Assembly (NCBI GenBank): GCA_034658635.1
Contig: JAYEFL010000214.1
Span: forward strand, 1 to 11,157
DNA: 11,157 nucleotides
Origin: JABHCC01 sp034658635
GTDB taxonomy: Bacteria > Bacteroidota > Bacteroidia > Bacteroidales > UBA12481
Direction: 5' to 3'
Shown: positions 1-7,269 of the stretch, piece after piece
Layout: every line of letters starts with the position of its first letter
Numbering within the stretch: position 1 is the first letter of the stretch
The notes under the pieces: model-generated
Databases searched by the model: none
The model's input: only the letters and a program-made list of their open reading frames with translations
Told to the model about the DNA's origin: nothing
Position numbers and translations under genes: made by a program

Positions 1-1448
1 TTCTCGTTTATGCTCTTATTCTCACTCTCACTCTCATCCCTGCCATCGTACTGACGCAATAATCGTTCAATCTTATGATCCAGGTCCTCCTCTGTCTCAT
101 TATTTCCTGTTGCAGTACTTGCTGTTGCAGTACTTGCTGTTGCAGTACTTGCTGTTGCAGATCGCACAGGATCGCTTATAATTACAGATTTGGAATAAAC
201 CTCATCATTGGCTTTGGCCTTGCCAATTATCTCAAGGAATTCATTATCCATCTCGGCTTCAATCCTGTTAAGAACATAGATGTGATTCTCGAAATCATAA
301 GTATTAGATCCATCAGGCTGAGAATACCGGATATTCCCGGTTATGGTTTTTTGACCACTTACTGTTTCGTGGATATGAACATGATATATTACTGTTACAA
401 CCGAATCAACAGGCATTTGGCTCCACGAAATCTTAAGTTGCTGATTACTGAAGGTTAATTTTGCATGTCGTATAGGTGTTTCCAGTACTGTGAATCCCTG
501 GGGAAATTTCTGGATTATTGTTGCCGGGCCCTTATAATCGTTTTTATGCACCCTGAGCTGAACCTTAAACATTTTTCCTGATGATGGATTCTCAGGGATG
601 ATTGATTCAACAAAGACTGTAGTTGTAGGAATTGTGTAGTCAAAAGGATCTAAAGCACCAACGATCTCTTCATCCGGTTCTTCTACATCAGTTTCTTCCT
701 CATCTTTCTCCTTCCGGGTTCTGGTGGAACTTCGTGGTTCTTTGGTCTTTCTCTGACTTACTGGTTTTGATGTCCCTTCAAGAGAAGGACCCAGGTTATA
801 TCGAATACCAACATTAGTAAAACCAAACATGTCATCATATTTGCCTGAACCTGCATATGCGTCCATAACGTCATTGTTAGTTATAGAATTGCTGTGCTCA
901 AATTCTAAAGAAAATTTGTCGTTGATTCTGTAACCAAAACCAAGAGAAATAGGAATTGACAAGGCATTTTCTTTTGGACCTTTTGTAACATTATCAAGTT
1001 TATATCCAAAGCTTGGTGGAATTACCACCCCCGTTCCTGGATTCCACCTGATAGCTCGAAAACTTGCACTGGAAATTCCAATCCGTGCATATGGATAAAG
1101 TTTTCCAAGTCTATTGAATGGCTCAATGCGGGCTGCCAATCCAATTTCAGATATCTGTCCGGTAAATTGCTGATTGATATCAGGACGGATAACCGACATA
1201 TTACCGGAAAAATATCTAACCTGAATACCAAATCGGGGATTAAACATCTTTATCCCATTAACGGAGAAGCCAAGTTTGACATCGCTTAGCTGACCGAAAG
1301 GGCTTTTTGTAATATCTCCGTGAAAACTTGTTAAGCCTGCACTACCTTTTAACGATAAGCCCTCATAAATATTAGGTTCTTGTGCCTTTCCCGGCATGAA
1401 AAACATGCTAAATAATATAATCAGAAAAGGGACTAAAGATTTTGACAT
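1..1448 (-). CDS. Outer-membrane beta-barrel-like protein with DUF11-like domain (C-terminus cut by window edge)
   Basis: The frame is open from an ATG at 1448 to the left edge (482 codons plus 2 bases, no stop), so the C-terminus is missing. Residues 1-22 form a signal peptide ending in PGKAQ. Residues 25-220 have alternating hydrophobic strands, with many Gly and aromatic residues, in the style of Bacteroidota outer-membrane barrels (LSLKGSAGLTSFHGDI, then SLGFGYRINDKFSLEFEHS). Residues 225-262 are a charged linker, basic then strongly acidic. Residues about 265-395 are beta-rich and resemble DUF11/Ig-like repeats: a FKVQLRVHKND strand, then a FPQGFTVLE turn. Residues 431-447 are an ATAST repeat, followed by an acidic, probably helical stretch. 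It lies 121 bp downstream of the C10 peptidase gene on the same strand. Function is unknown. A peptidoglycan-binding C-terminal domain such as SPOR or OmpA would fit but is not visible. The reading frame is very secure; the family call is an inference from pattern. Confidence 0.85.
   Translation of the reverse strand, partial: MSKSLVPFLIILFSMFFMPGKAQEPNIYEGLSLKGSAGLTSFHGDITKSPFGQLSDVKLGFSVNGIKMFNPRFGIQVRYFSGNMSVIRPDINQQFTGQISEIGLAARIEPFNRLGKLYPYARIGISSASFRAIRWNPGTGVVIPPSFGYKLDNVTKGPKENALSIPISLGFGYRINDKFSLEFEHSNSITNNDVMDAYAGSGKYDDMFGFTNVGIRYNLGPSLEGTSKPVSQRKTKEPRSSTRTRKEKDEEETDVEEPDEEIVGALDPFDYTIPTTTVFVESIIPENPSSGKMFKVQLRVHKNDYKGPATIIQKFPQGFTVLETPIRHAKLTFSNQQLKISWSQMPVDSVVTVIYHVHIHETVSGQKTITGNIRYSQPDGSNTYDFENHIYVLNRIEAEMDNEFLEIIGKAKANDEVYSKSVIISDPVRSATASTATASTATASTATGNNETEEDLDHKIERLLRQYDGRDESESENKSINE
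108..160. repeat. 15-bp in-frame tandem repeat (about 3.5 copies) encoding an ATAST linker
   Basis: The unit TGTTGCAGTACTTGC occurs at 108-122, 123-137 and 138-152 without mismatch, with a partial copy at 153-160. On the coding (minus) strand it encodes Ala-Thr-Ala-Ser-Thr repeated within the barrel protein (residues about 431-447). The period is a multiple of three, so gain or loss of copies would change linker length without breaking the frame. Perfect identity between copies suggests recent expansion. Confidence 0.95.
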
Positions 1449-1479
1449 CTTCTCTCAGACTTGTTTTGTTCTTAATCTG

Positions 1480-1487
1480 TAAAGATA
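1480..1487 (-). promoter_or_regulatory. Possible -7 promoter box for the barrel-protein gene
   Basis: The minus strand reads TATCTTTA, one base off the Bacteroidota -7 consensus TAnnTTTG. It ends 31 nt before the ATG at 1448. No convincing TTTG -33 box is seen at the usual distance. The gene could instead be read through from the upstream peptidase gene. Confidence 0.25.
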
Positions 1488-1510
1488 TAAAACAGGGGCA
1501 TAATACCATA

Positions 1511-1532
1511 CTCGGTATTAATACTTACCGAG
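1511..1532. promoter_or_regulatory. Inverted repeat between the C10 peptidase and barrel-protein genes (terminator or operator)
   Basis: CTCGGTA (1511-1517) and TACCGAG (1526-1532) are perfect 7-bp arms around an 8-nt loop. Overlapping it, GTATTAATAC (1515-1524) is a perfect 10-bp palindrome. It sits 38 bp past the peptidase stop codon and about 60 bp before the barrel-protein start. No T-tract follows on the minus strand, so it could be a weak terminator for the peptidase mRNA or a protein-binding site for the downstream promoter. Confidence 0.45.
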
Positions 1533-1569
1533 AAAATGCGGGAATAATTGCAGAACAAGCAGAATAAGA

Positions 1570-4176
1570 CTAAAATTGCTTGATAAACTGCTTGTTATAT
1601 ACCTCTTTCTGATTGCTTAGCTGAATAAAGTATGATCCAATTTCCAGTTGGCTGATATCCAGCTTGATATTCTGAAGAGATATGCCATGATCCAATACTT
1701 TTTCAATCACACGCTGTCCTTGAATACTGAAAATTGCAATTTTGATTTCTCCATGGATTGACGATGAAAGGCTTATGTTCAGAGTGTTGCTGGCAGGATT
1801 GGGATAAAGATTCATTGATTCTGCAATGTTTACATCCTCCACCCCTGTTATCTTAATAGATACTAAACGCTGAGTGGTGTCATTTTCGCAAATATGATTT
1901 ATTGCAATCATTTGCACCTGATAATCACCAGAGAGGGCATATACATGTATAGGGTCTTCCATAGTAACTTTGACCCCATCTCCGAAATCCCACATATATG
2001 CTGAGGCGTTTGAACTTGTGTTACTGAAGGAAACTGTTTTGTAATTAATTGTTTTATTGAACCTTGCAACCGGAGGTCTAATAATTGTCAAAGCATCTTC
2101 TTTAACCAGTTCATCAAGTTCATTAAGAATTAACTGTACCGATTTGGTTCCGCCTGACCTATATGTGACAGCATGAGGCCCGGCAGTTTCAGCATATCGT
2201 GGATTGGCTCCGAGTCCGAAATCCCAGGAATAACTTTCTCTTAAACCTTCAGAATGGTCAGTAAAAACTACCTCAGAACCCAGACATGTTTCATCAACAG
2301 AAATTGAGAACTCCGGAATCCCCGGGTTACATACCAGCTCTACCTGAATATTGTCAATGCCAGCACCATATCCTACGCCGGCATTATCAGTATAATAGAA
2401 GGCTAGCTGTACGTTGTTTTTCAATGCAGCTTGCGGAATATAAGTTTTGAAATGAACCCAATCATCATATCCATTTGTGGCTTCAAGTTCTTCAAATTCG
2501 ATCCAATTATTATCCTCGAAAACCCTGTACATCAGGTAAAGATGGTCAATGTCCTGCCACTTTTTAAGTACATAATCAAATGAAAGCTTGGCCAGGTTAG
2601 CCTCGCTGAGATCCAATCCATTGGAAATCATATAATCAGAGACGAGTACATTGTTCCCAGCTACTCCTGAATTGATGCCAATGAAATGGCCTGATGTATC
2701 TGAACCCATGCCTAAATCAGCAGAAGTGCCCCAGTTAAACCCGAGAGATGATCCTGATATTTGCCATCCCGGGTGACCTGCCTCGAAATCTTGTTCCAAT
2801 GGAAGGGCAAAGCCAGTAGCGGGTGACACAATCACTTCGCTGGTCAGATCAGATTCATAATCAGCAGTATCTGTGCGGTATAAGGCAGAAATTGAAAACT
2901 CATAAACCTGTCCGTTTTGGGCAGTTGTATCTGTGTAGTTGCGTTGAGGAGTTTGTCCGATCACTTCACCATTACGATAAATATTGTAATAAGATAAATC
3001 AGGATTATAAATCCCATCCCATGCTAAGGTGACTTTAGCATCACTAGCCAGGGCACGAACTCCGTAAGGTCTGTCCCACATCATCAGAGTATCAGGAAAT
3101 ATTCCCATAACTGCTCCCTGTGATTCTGAGAAATTGCTTGAACCAGGAGTGAGGGAGCTAACAAGAAAGTACCCATTAGATGAGCCTGACCAACCCCAGT
3201 TAACGTGAAAATAATCTTCAACAAAGCCGTCGAAATTGAAGGCATGCCCTCCTGTGCCCGAACCACGAACGATTATCGGACGACCGTTAATTAGTTCATT
3301 TTTAAGCAATCTGATCCAGTTACGCTGATTGCCAACGTCTGCCATGGATACATACCTGATTCTTGGTTCATTATACCTGAAATTTGTAAAAAGAAGGTTT
3401 TTGATTCTTGAAGTACTGGCTCCTGAACCACCCTCTGCGTAATTCATGTGCAGAGCAATTCCTCCGTAAAGCATGATTTTTGCAATTTCGGGTGTAGGGC
3501 TGTTCAGTGGCAAAGAAGACCAGTTGAAATCGATTGTATCAAAGTTGACAGCAAAGTCTCCATATTCGTTATGAGTGTAACTATGTTCGCCCCGGCCTCT
3601 CGCTGGCCATTCCCAATGGCGCATGATTTGGAGCATGGCAACTGCCACGCAGCCAGTAGGAGTGTTTTCAGGAGTATATGTATTGTATCCCGACCCTTGT
3701 CCCCAGGTCACTTCCAACATTGGTTCAACAACATTATCTGATTTTAAGCCCTTTAGTCTGGTATTCGAATTAAGTGAGTTCCACCCAGGGTGAGGTGCAG
3801 AAAAAGAATTAGCTTCAGAAAGGAACTTTGTTACTTCCGACTGATATGACTGGAGAAAACTGTAGGCAGGACTGTTTTCAAGCAGAGGAGTTTCGGATTT
3901 TTCAAAACTATAAGCTAAAACCGGAGCAAACTGCATATTTGCAGAGATCCAAATGAATCCGAAAGGTTCGAGATCAAAACGATATATGCTGGCCAGATTG
4001 TTATAGCTCAGGCTATCTTTTAATACTGGTGTATAAGTATTGCCCTGACTCTTTTGTGAGATCCATGTTGTTGCAACTTTGCTTGCAAAACTATGTGAAA
4101 TTTTTTGAGCCGCTGTCTGAAAAGTCAGGTTAATCAGGAGTAAAGTAAAGCTGAAAATGAAGAGCATTTTTTTCAT
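1570..4176 (-). CDS. Secreted C10-family (streptopain-like) cysteine peptidase with PKD domains and T9SS sorting domain
   Basis: Predicted secreted cysteine endopeptidase of the SpeB/interpain/PrtT family, 868 aa from the ATG at 4176. The frame extends 10 codons upstream to a TTG, but the ATG places a classical signal peptide (MKKMLFIFSF..., cleavage after TAA, about residue 23) at the terminus. Residues about 25-125 resemble the Spi-type inhibitory propeptide, with an APVLAYS motif. Residues 145-365 are the peptidase: nucleophile Cys176 in TGCVAVAMLQIMRHW, catalytic His311 in GGHAFNFDGF, and the VNWGW motif at 325-329. Then follow an FN3-like domain (368-452), a jelly-roll 'choice-of-anchor J'-like domain (455-617), two PKD domains (620-778, with WDFGLG and the canonical YMWDFGDG), and a type A T9SS sorting domain (785-868, with LYPNPASNTL). 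It should be exported by Sec, then T9SS, to the surface or medium. It is far longer than SpeB because of the C-terminal additions. All catalytic motifs are present, so activity is expected. Substrate is unknown. It is divergent from a second secreted peptidase. Confidence 0.96.
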   Translation of the reverse strand: MKKMLFIFSFTLLLINLTFQTAAQKISHSFASKVATTWISQKSQGNTYTPVLKDSLSYNNLASIYRFDLEPFGFIWISANMQFAPVLAYSFEKSETPLLENSPAYSFLQSYQSEVTKFLSEANSFSAPHPGWNSLNSNTRLKGLKSDNVVEPMLEVTWGQGSGYNTYTPENTPTGCVAVAMLQIMRHWEWPARGRGEHSYTHNEYGDFAVNFDTIDFNWSSLPLNSPTPEIAKIMLYGGIALHMNYAEGGSGASTSRIKNLLFTNFRYNEPRIRYVSMADVGNQRNWIRLLKNELINGRPIIVRGSGTGGHAFNFDGFVEDYFHVNWGWSGSSNGYFLVSSLTPGSSNFSESQGAVMGIFPDTLMMWDRPYGVRALASDAKVTLAWDGIYNPDLSYYNIYRNGEVIGQTPQRNYTDTTAQNGQVYEFSISALYRTDTADYESDLTSEVIVSPATGFALPLEQDFEAGHPGWQISGSSLGFNWGTSADLGMGSDTSGHFIGINSGVAGNNVLVSDYMISNGLDLSEANLAKLSFDYVLKKWQDIDHLYLMYRVFEDNNWIEFEELEATNGYDDWVHFKTYIPQAALKNNVQLAFYYTDNAGVGYGAGIDNIQVELVCNPGIPEFSISVDETCLGSEVVFTDHSEGLRESYSWDFGLGANPRYAETAGPHAVTYRSGGTKSVQLILNELDELVKEDALTIIRPPVARFNKTINYKTVSFSNTSSNASAYMWDFGDGVKVTMEDPIHVYALSGDYQVQMIAINHICENDTTQRLVSIKITGVEDVNIAESMNLYPNPASNTLNISLSSSIHGEIKIAIFSIQGQRVIEKVLDHGISLQNIKLDISQLEIGSYFIQLSNQKEVYNKQFIKQF

Positions 4177-4179
4177 GTT

Positions 4180-4187
4180 CAAATATA
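4180..4187 (-). promoter_or_regulatory. TATATTTG, exact -7 box match just before the C10 peptidase ATG
   Basis: The minus strand reads TATATTTG, an exact match to TAnnTTTG, ending only 3 nt before the ATG at 4176. If it is used, the transcript would start at or inside that codon, and translation would begin at the ATG at 4167, which still leaves a usable signal peptide. The AT-rich context makes a chance match plausible. Confidence 0.2.
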
Positions 4188-4208
4188 TGTATTTCTGTTT
4201 TCGCAATC

Positions 4209-4230
4209 TATGTTATCTTTAGACATAAAG
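4209..4230 (+). promoter_or_regulatory. Possible promoter and overlapping inverted repeats for the metallopeptidase gene
   Basis: TATCTTTA at 4214-4221 is one base off the -7 consensus and ends 16 nt before the ATG at 4238. Two small inverted repeats overlap it: TATGT (4209-4213) with ACATA (4223-4227), and CTTTA (4217-4221) with TAAAG (4226-4230). The same TATCTTTA octamer precedes the barrel-protein gene. The divergent gap is only 61 bp, so the two peptidase promoters must lie very close together or overlap. Confidence 0.3.
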
Positions 4231-4237
4231 TTTAAAA

Positions 4238-5242
4238 ATGTTTAAAGTTCTGATAATATTCTCTTTTCTGGTAAATGCCGGATGGCAGACAAGAACCAGT
4301 CCGCATTTTATCATTCATTATCAGTCGCCTGACCGACAGATAGTTACTGAGCTTTTGGATTTATTGGAGGATCAGTATGACAGACTAACTCAAGTATTTG
4401 AAACTGAGTTGATACAGACTGTTAACGTATATGTTCATCCAGGAAGGAGCTCTTTATCTGAGTCAGCGGGAATTGACAATCCCTCTGAATGGCTGGTTGG
4501 TGTTGCGATAAATGATACTCATATTCATTTGATTAGTCCTTTAAATCCTCCGGGAAACCACACCCGTGAATCTGTTAAAAAGGGGTTAATTCATGAACTG
4601 GTTCATATTTGTGTGGCCAGCAAGACAAAAACACGTTTGCCCTTATGGCTTAATGAAGGTATGGCTGTATACTTTGCAGGGCAAACAGAATTTATGAGGG
4701 AAGTGCCGGGTATCTTACGATCCAGACTTACAGCTCCGACTCTGGATGAGTTTAATGACCCGGAATATTTTGAGCAAAAAAGAGGGTATGCAGTTTCTTA
4801 TACTGTAATAGAGTTTATTATTCATCGATATGGCAGAGAGGCTCTGAGTGCGTTTATTCAGAACTATCCTGATTATGGCTTTTTAGGAACTATGAGCATA
4901 ATGCAAATGCAACTTGAATGGCAGGATTATCTTCAGGATAATTATATTAATCCCAGGCCACTTCAAAGATGGTTAGATTATCGCGAGAATGTATTCGAAG
5001 CAAGCTTATCCCCAAATCCGGTGAGAGATTATGCGAGTTTAGAGGTCTTTACAGGAAGAGATGGGACCTTTAGCCTTAAAGTGTTGGATTTGTGGGGTGG
5101 GGTAATGCAGGTATTGTATCAACGACCTATGATAAATGGTTTTCATGATTTCAGAATTGATGCTGTTGGTTTTCCTCCCGGGATTTATTATTTGGAATTG
5201 CAGCAGGGCAGGCAGGTTCAGCTGATACGATTTACTAAATGA
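4238..5242 (+). CDS. Secreted HExxH metallopeptidase (peptidase MA-like, gluzincin) with T9SS sorting domain
   Basis: Predicted zinc metallopeptidase of 334 aa, substrate unknown. A short hydrophobic signal peptide covers residues 1 to about 15. The catalytic region runs from about 20 to 250. It has the zinc motif HELVH at 119-123, in GLIHELVHICVA, and the likely third ligand Glu140 in LPLWLNEGMAVYFAG. HExxH followed about 17 residues later by NEG or E is the gluzincin arrangement of the peptidase MA-like family. The upstream strand TVNVYVHPG and the RGYAVSYTVIEFI helix also fit that family. Residues about 253-334 form a T9SS type A sorting domain: an SPNPVRDYASLEV start, a KVLDLWGGVMQ strand and a GIYYLELQQG strand before RFTK at the end. 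The protein is therefore probably delivered outside the cell. It is transcribed away from the C10 peptidase across 61 bp and ends 21 bp from the convergent response regulator. No terminator hairpin was seen in that 21 bp. Confidence 0.93.
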   Translation: MFKVLIIFSFLVNAGWQTRTSPHFIIHYQSPDRQIVTELLDLLEDQYDRLTQVFETELIQTVNVYVHPGRSSLSESAGIDNPSEWLVGVAINDTHIHLISPLNPPGNHTRESVKKGLIHELVHICVASKTKTRLPLWLNEGMAVYFAGQTEFMREVPGILRSRLTAPTLDEFNDPEYFEQKRGYAVSYTVIEFIIHRYGREALSAFIQNYPDYGFLGTMSIMQMQLEWQDYLQDNYINPRPLQRWLDYRENVFEASLSPNPVRDYASLEVFTGRDGTFSLKVLDLWGGVMQVLYQRPMINGFHDFRIDAVGFPPGIYYLELQQGRQVQLIRFTK

Positions 5243-5263
5243 AAATCACATTCATTACAAAGA

Positions 5264-5977
5264 TCAACTGATACCTAATCGTTTCAATACGATATTTTTA
5301 TAAGTTCTGCCAATGGGTATTTCCTTCTCACCCAGTCTGATATGAGTTGGAGATACTGCAGAAATTCTGGATACGGGCACGAGGTAAGACTTGTGAATCC
5401 GGATGAACTGATCCTCTGAAAGCTCCTCTTCAAGGTTGGAGATTCTAGCTTTGTAAATATACTTTTTGTCAGGCAGGAAAATCTGCACATAGTCTTTGAG
5501 GCTTTCGATGTACAGAATTTTGTCAATTTCAACTCTTACCATTTCATGTCCGGATCTTATGAAAAATGACCTGGATTCTCCTGATCCCGCAATATTGACC
5601 ATCGGCAGATCTTTGTTATCCCCATATCTTTCTACGTACTTGTTTACTGCTTTAATAAAGCGAGGAAGAGCAATGGGCTTGACCAGATAATCCAGTCCAT
5701 CAAGATCATAAGCATCTGCGGCAAATTGTCTATAGGCTGTGGTGAAGATGACAGGGGGATGACTTGGTAAACTTTCAATGAATTCTAATCCTGATAATTC
5801 AGGCATCTGAATGTCAAGGAATATCAAATCGACATTCCTTCGTTTCACCTGGTCAATTGCCTCCACTGGGTTAGTGGTAGTAAATATTATTTTGAGCCAT
5901 GGGATCTTTTGGATATGATTCTCAAGGACTCTGATTGCCAGAGGCTCATCATCTATGATTAAACATTTGACAGACAT
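5264..5977 (-). CDS. LytTR-family response regulator (LytR/AlgR type)
   Basis: DNA-binding response regulator of 237 aa, the usual length for the family. The receiver domain covers residues 1-120: the acidic pair Asp9-Asp10 in CLIIDDEPLA, phosphoacceptor Asp55 in IFLDIQMPELSG, the switch Thr in IFTTAYRQFAADAY, and Lys100 in DYLVKPI. The LytTR DNA-binding domain covers about 138-237, with IDKILYIESLKDYVQIFL, FIRIHKSYLVPVSRI and IPIGRTYK. Phosphorylation by the adjacent kinase should drive binding to direct-repeat promoter sites. The ATG follows the kinase stop codon by 3 nt, so the two are almost certainly co-transcribed and translationally coupled. The target genes cannot be read from this sequence. 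The nearby secreted-protein genes are candidates only by proximity. Confidence 0.97.
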   Translation of the reverse strand: MSVKCLIIDDEPLAIRVLENHIQKIPWLKIIFTTTNPVEAIDQVKRRNVDLIFLDIQMPELSGLEFIESLPSHPPVIFTTAYRQFAADAYDLDGLDYLVKPIALPRFIKAVNKYVERYGDNKDLPMVNIAGSGESRSFFIRSGHEMVRVEIDKILYIESLKDYVQIFLPDKKYIYKARISNLEEELSEDQFIRIHKSYLVPVSRISAVSPTHIRLGEKEIPIGRTYKNIVLKRLGIS

Positions 5978-5980
5978 GAT

Positions 5981-7042
5981 TTAGAAATAAAGCTTTAAAT
6001 ATATAATGAATTCTGGTCCGGTTTGTTGAAGAGTCAATGTGTACTGGTCAGGGTACATCAGGTCTAATCTTCTTTGAACATTCTTTAAACCTATACCTTC
6101 TGAATAACCAGCCATGTCATCCTTGTTGGATTCAGGTTGGGTATTACTTACCTGAAAAATTAGCTCCTTGTTCTGAATATTGAGAAAAATACTAACCTTG
6201 GCGTTCCCACCAATTCTACTTACTCCATGTTTGAATGCATTTTCAACGAATGGGAGCAGGAGCATTGGAGCGATCTTTTTTCCGGCTATTTCTCCGGCTA
6301 CCTGAAAATCAAGTTTCATTTTATCGCCGTAGCGAATAGATTCCAGACTCAGATAGTTCTCTATCAATTTGATTTCTTTCGAAACCAGAATTGTTTTTTC
6401 ATTGCACTCATATAACATGTAGTTAAGTAGCTCAGATAGCTTCAGAACCACTTCAGGGGCTTTTGAGGATTGCTCAAGAGTAAGGGCATAAAGGTTATTC
6501 AAAGTATTGAATAAAAAATGAGGATGCACCTGAGCCTTCAGAAATTTGAGCTCAGCTTCAGTTCGTTTTTCATTAAGCTCCTGCAGATTTTTCTCTTTTC
6601 GAATATTACGTTGAAACAGCTTTATCACTGATACGGCAAATACAATGATATATATGTTGGTAAAATTATATAGCCAATTGAGTAAGAAAAACGGAGAACC
6701 CGGCTCCTCTTTTAATAGAATAGGATAGGTTATGTACCAGATAGCCACTCTTTGCAGTAGAATAAACCCCACAGCTGTAACAAGGAATATTACAGTAAAC
6801 CAGACATACTTCATTTTATATAAGAAGTGGGGCAGCAGAAAGTAGGCGGTGAAATAGGTAGCTAAAATATCAACTGGCAATGTGACTGCGTAACGTATCA
6901 TTATATCCAGCAAACTTTCATCCAGATAAAACTTCTTTACCGTAGCAGCTGAAATAACCAGGTAAAGGAACCAGAACAGAAAATGGAGTAAAACCCGAAC
7001 GGTGCGACGCCGCAAAAAGGTGTTCATTTTATCGATATTCAT
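5981..7042 (-). CDS. LytS/YehU-type sensor histidine kinase
   Basis: Membrane histidine kinase of 353 aa from the ATG at 7042. The frame reaches a TTG at 7129, but those 29 extra residues are polar and unlike the family, and the ATG lies just after a good -7 box; the ATG at 7027 is a second possibility. Numbered from 7042, four membrane helices lie at about 16-35, 48-72, 79-103 and 118-143, with almost no periplasmic sensor domain. A helical linker follows (about 143-168). The His_kinase (PF06580-type) box KAQVHPHFLFNTLNNLY has the phosphorylated His at 175 in PHFLFN. The ATPase domain has its N-box in PFVENAFKHG (Asn268) and G-box in EGIGLKNVQRRLDLMY (about 315-330). It phosphorylates the LytTR regulator encoded 3 nt downstream. 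The signal is unknown. With little extracytoplasmic sequence, it probably senses within the membrane or through a partner. Confidence 0.96.
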   Translation of the reverse strand: MNIDKMNTFLRRRTVRVLLHFLFWFLYLVISAATVKKFYLDESLLDIMIRYAVTLPVDILATYFTAYFLLPHFLYKMKYVWFTVIFLVTAVGFILLQRVAIWYITYPILLKEEPGSPFFLLNWLYNFTNIYIIVFAVSVIKLFQRNIRKEKNLQELNEKRTEAELKFLKAQVHPHFLFNTLNNLYALTLEQSSKAPEVVLKLSELLNYMLYECNEKTILVSKEIKLIENYLSLESIRYGDKMKLDFQVAGEIAGKKIAPMLLLPFVENAFKHGVSRIGGNAKVSIFLNIQNKELIFQVSNTQPESNKDDMAGYSEGIGLKNVQRRLDLMYPDQYTLTLQQTGPEFIIYLKLYF

Positions 7043-7064
7043 AATTTCTTCAGACAAGGTAATA

Positions 7065-7072
7065 CAAATGTA
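7065..7072 (-). promoter_or_regulatory. Likely -7 promoter box for the kinase-regulator operon
   Basis: The minus strand reads TACATTTG, an exact match to TAnnTTTG, 22 nt upstream of the ATG at 7042. Transcription from it could not include the TTG at 7129, which supports the shorter kinase start. A clear TTTG -33 element is not seen. Confidence 0.4.
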
Positions 7073-7169
7073 TGAATGCGGCTTGAAATTGCTATAGATT
7101 TCTGCCGATTGACTGGAATATCTTGTCAAATGGTCTGATAGCGTCGATGAAGTTCATTAAACTATGAGT

Positions 7170-7193
7170 ATTAGCTGATTAAATTCTGCTAAT
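7170..7193. promoter_or_regulatory. Inverted repeat in the divergent kinase/propeller-gene intergenic region
   Basis: ATTAGCTGA (7170-7178) and TCTGCTAAT (7185-7193) are 9-bp arms with one mismatch around a 6-nt spacer. It lies inside the 227-bp gap between the divergent kinase operon and the propeller gene, about 100 bp upstream of the kinase promoter box. Its placement suggests a dimeric regulator site, but the regulator is unknown. Classical LytTR sites are direct repeats, so this is not an obvious LytTR site. Nothing else coding was seen in this gap. Confidence 0.3.
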
Positions 7194-7214
7194 CCTCCTA
7201 TGTCGAAAAAACTC

Positions 7215-7243
7215 TTTCCAATGCAATTGTGAACCTATCTTCA
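7215..7243 (+). promoter_or_regulatory. Weak candidate promoter for the propeller-protein gene
   Basis: TTTC (7215-7218) and TATCTTCA (7236-7243) are each one base from the Bacteroidota -33 (TTTG) and -7 (TAnnTTTG) boxes, separated by 17 nt. The ATG follows 26 nt after the second box. Both boxes are imperfect, so this is only the best candidate in the gap. Confidence 0.2.
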
Positions 7244-7269
7244 AGCCTGAAAACTTAAAAACTGATAAA

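Noticed and set aside
75..458. Plus-strand frame encoding a cysteine-rich (CCCSTCCC) small protein
   Set aside because: It is the antisense reading of the 15-bp ATAST repeat inside the well-supported minus-strand barrel gene. The cysteines come from reading GCAACA/AGTACT repeats backwards, and there is no signal for expression.
5243..5263. Terminator between the metallopeptidase and response-regulator genes
   Set aside because: The 21-bp gap has no inverted repeat of useful length and no T-tract.
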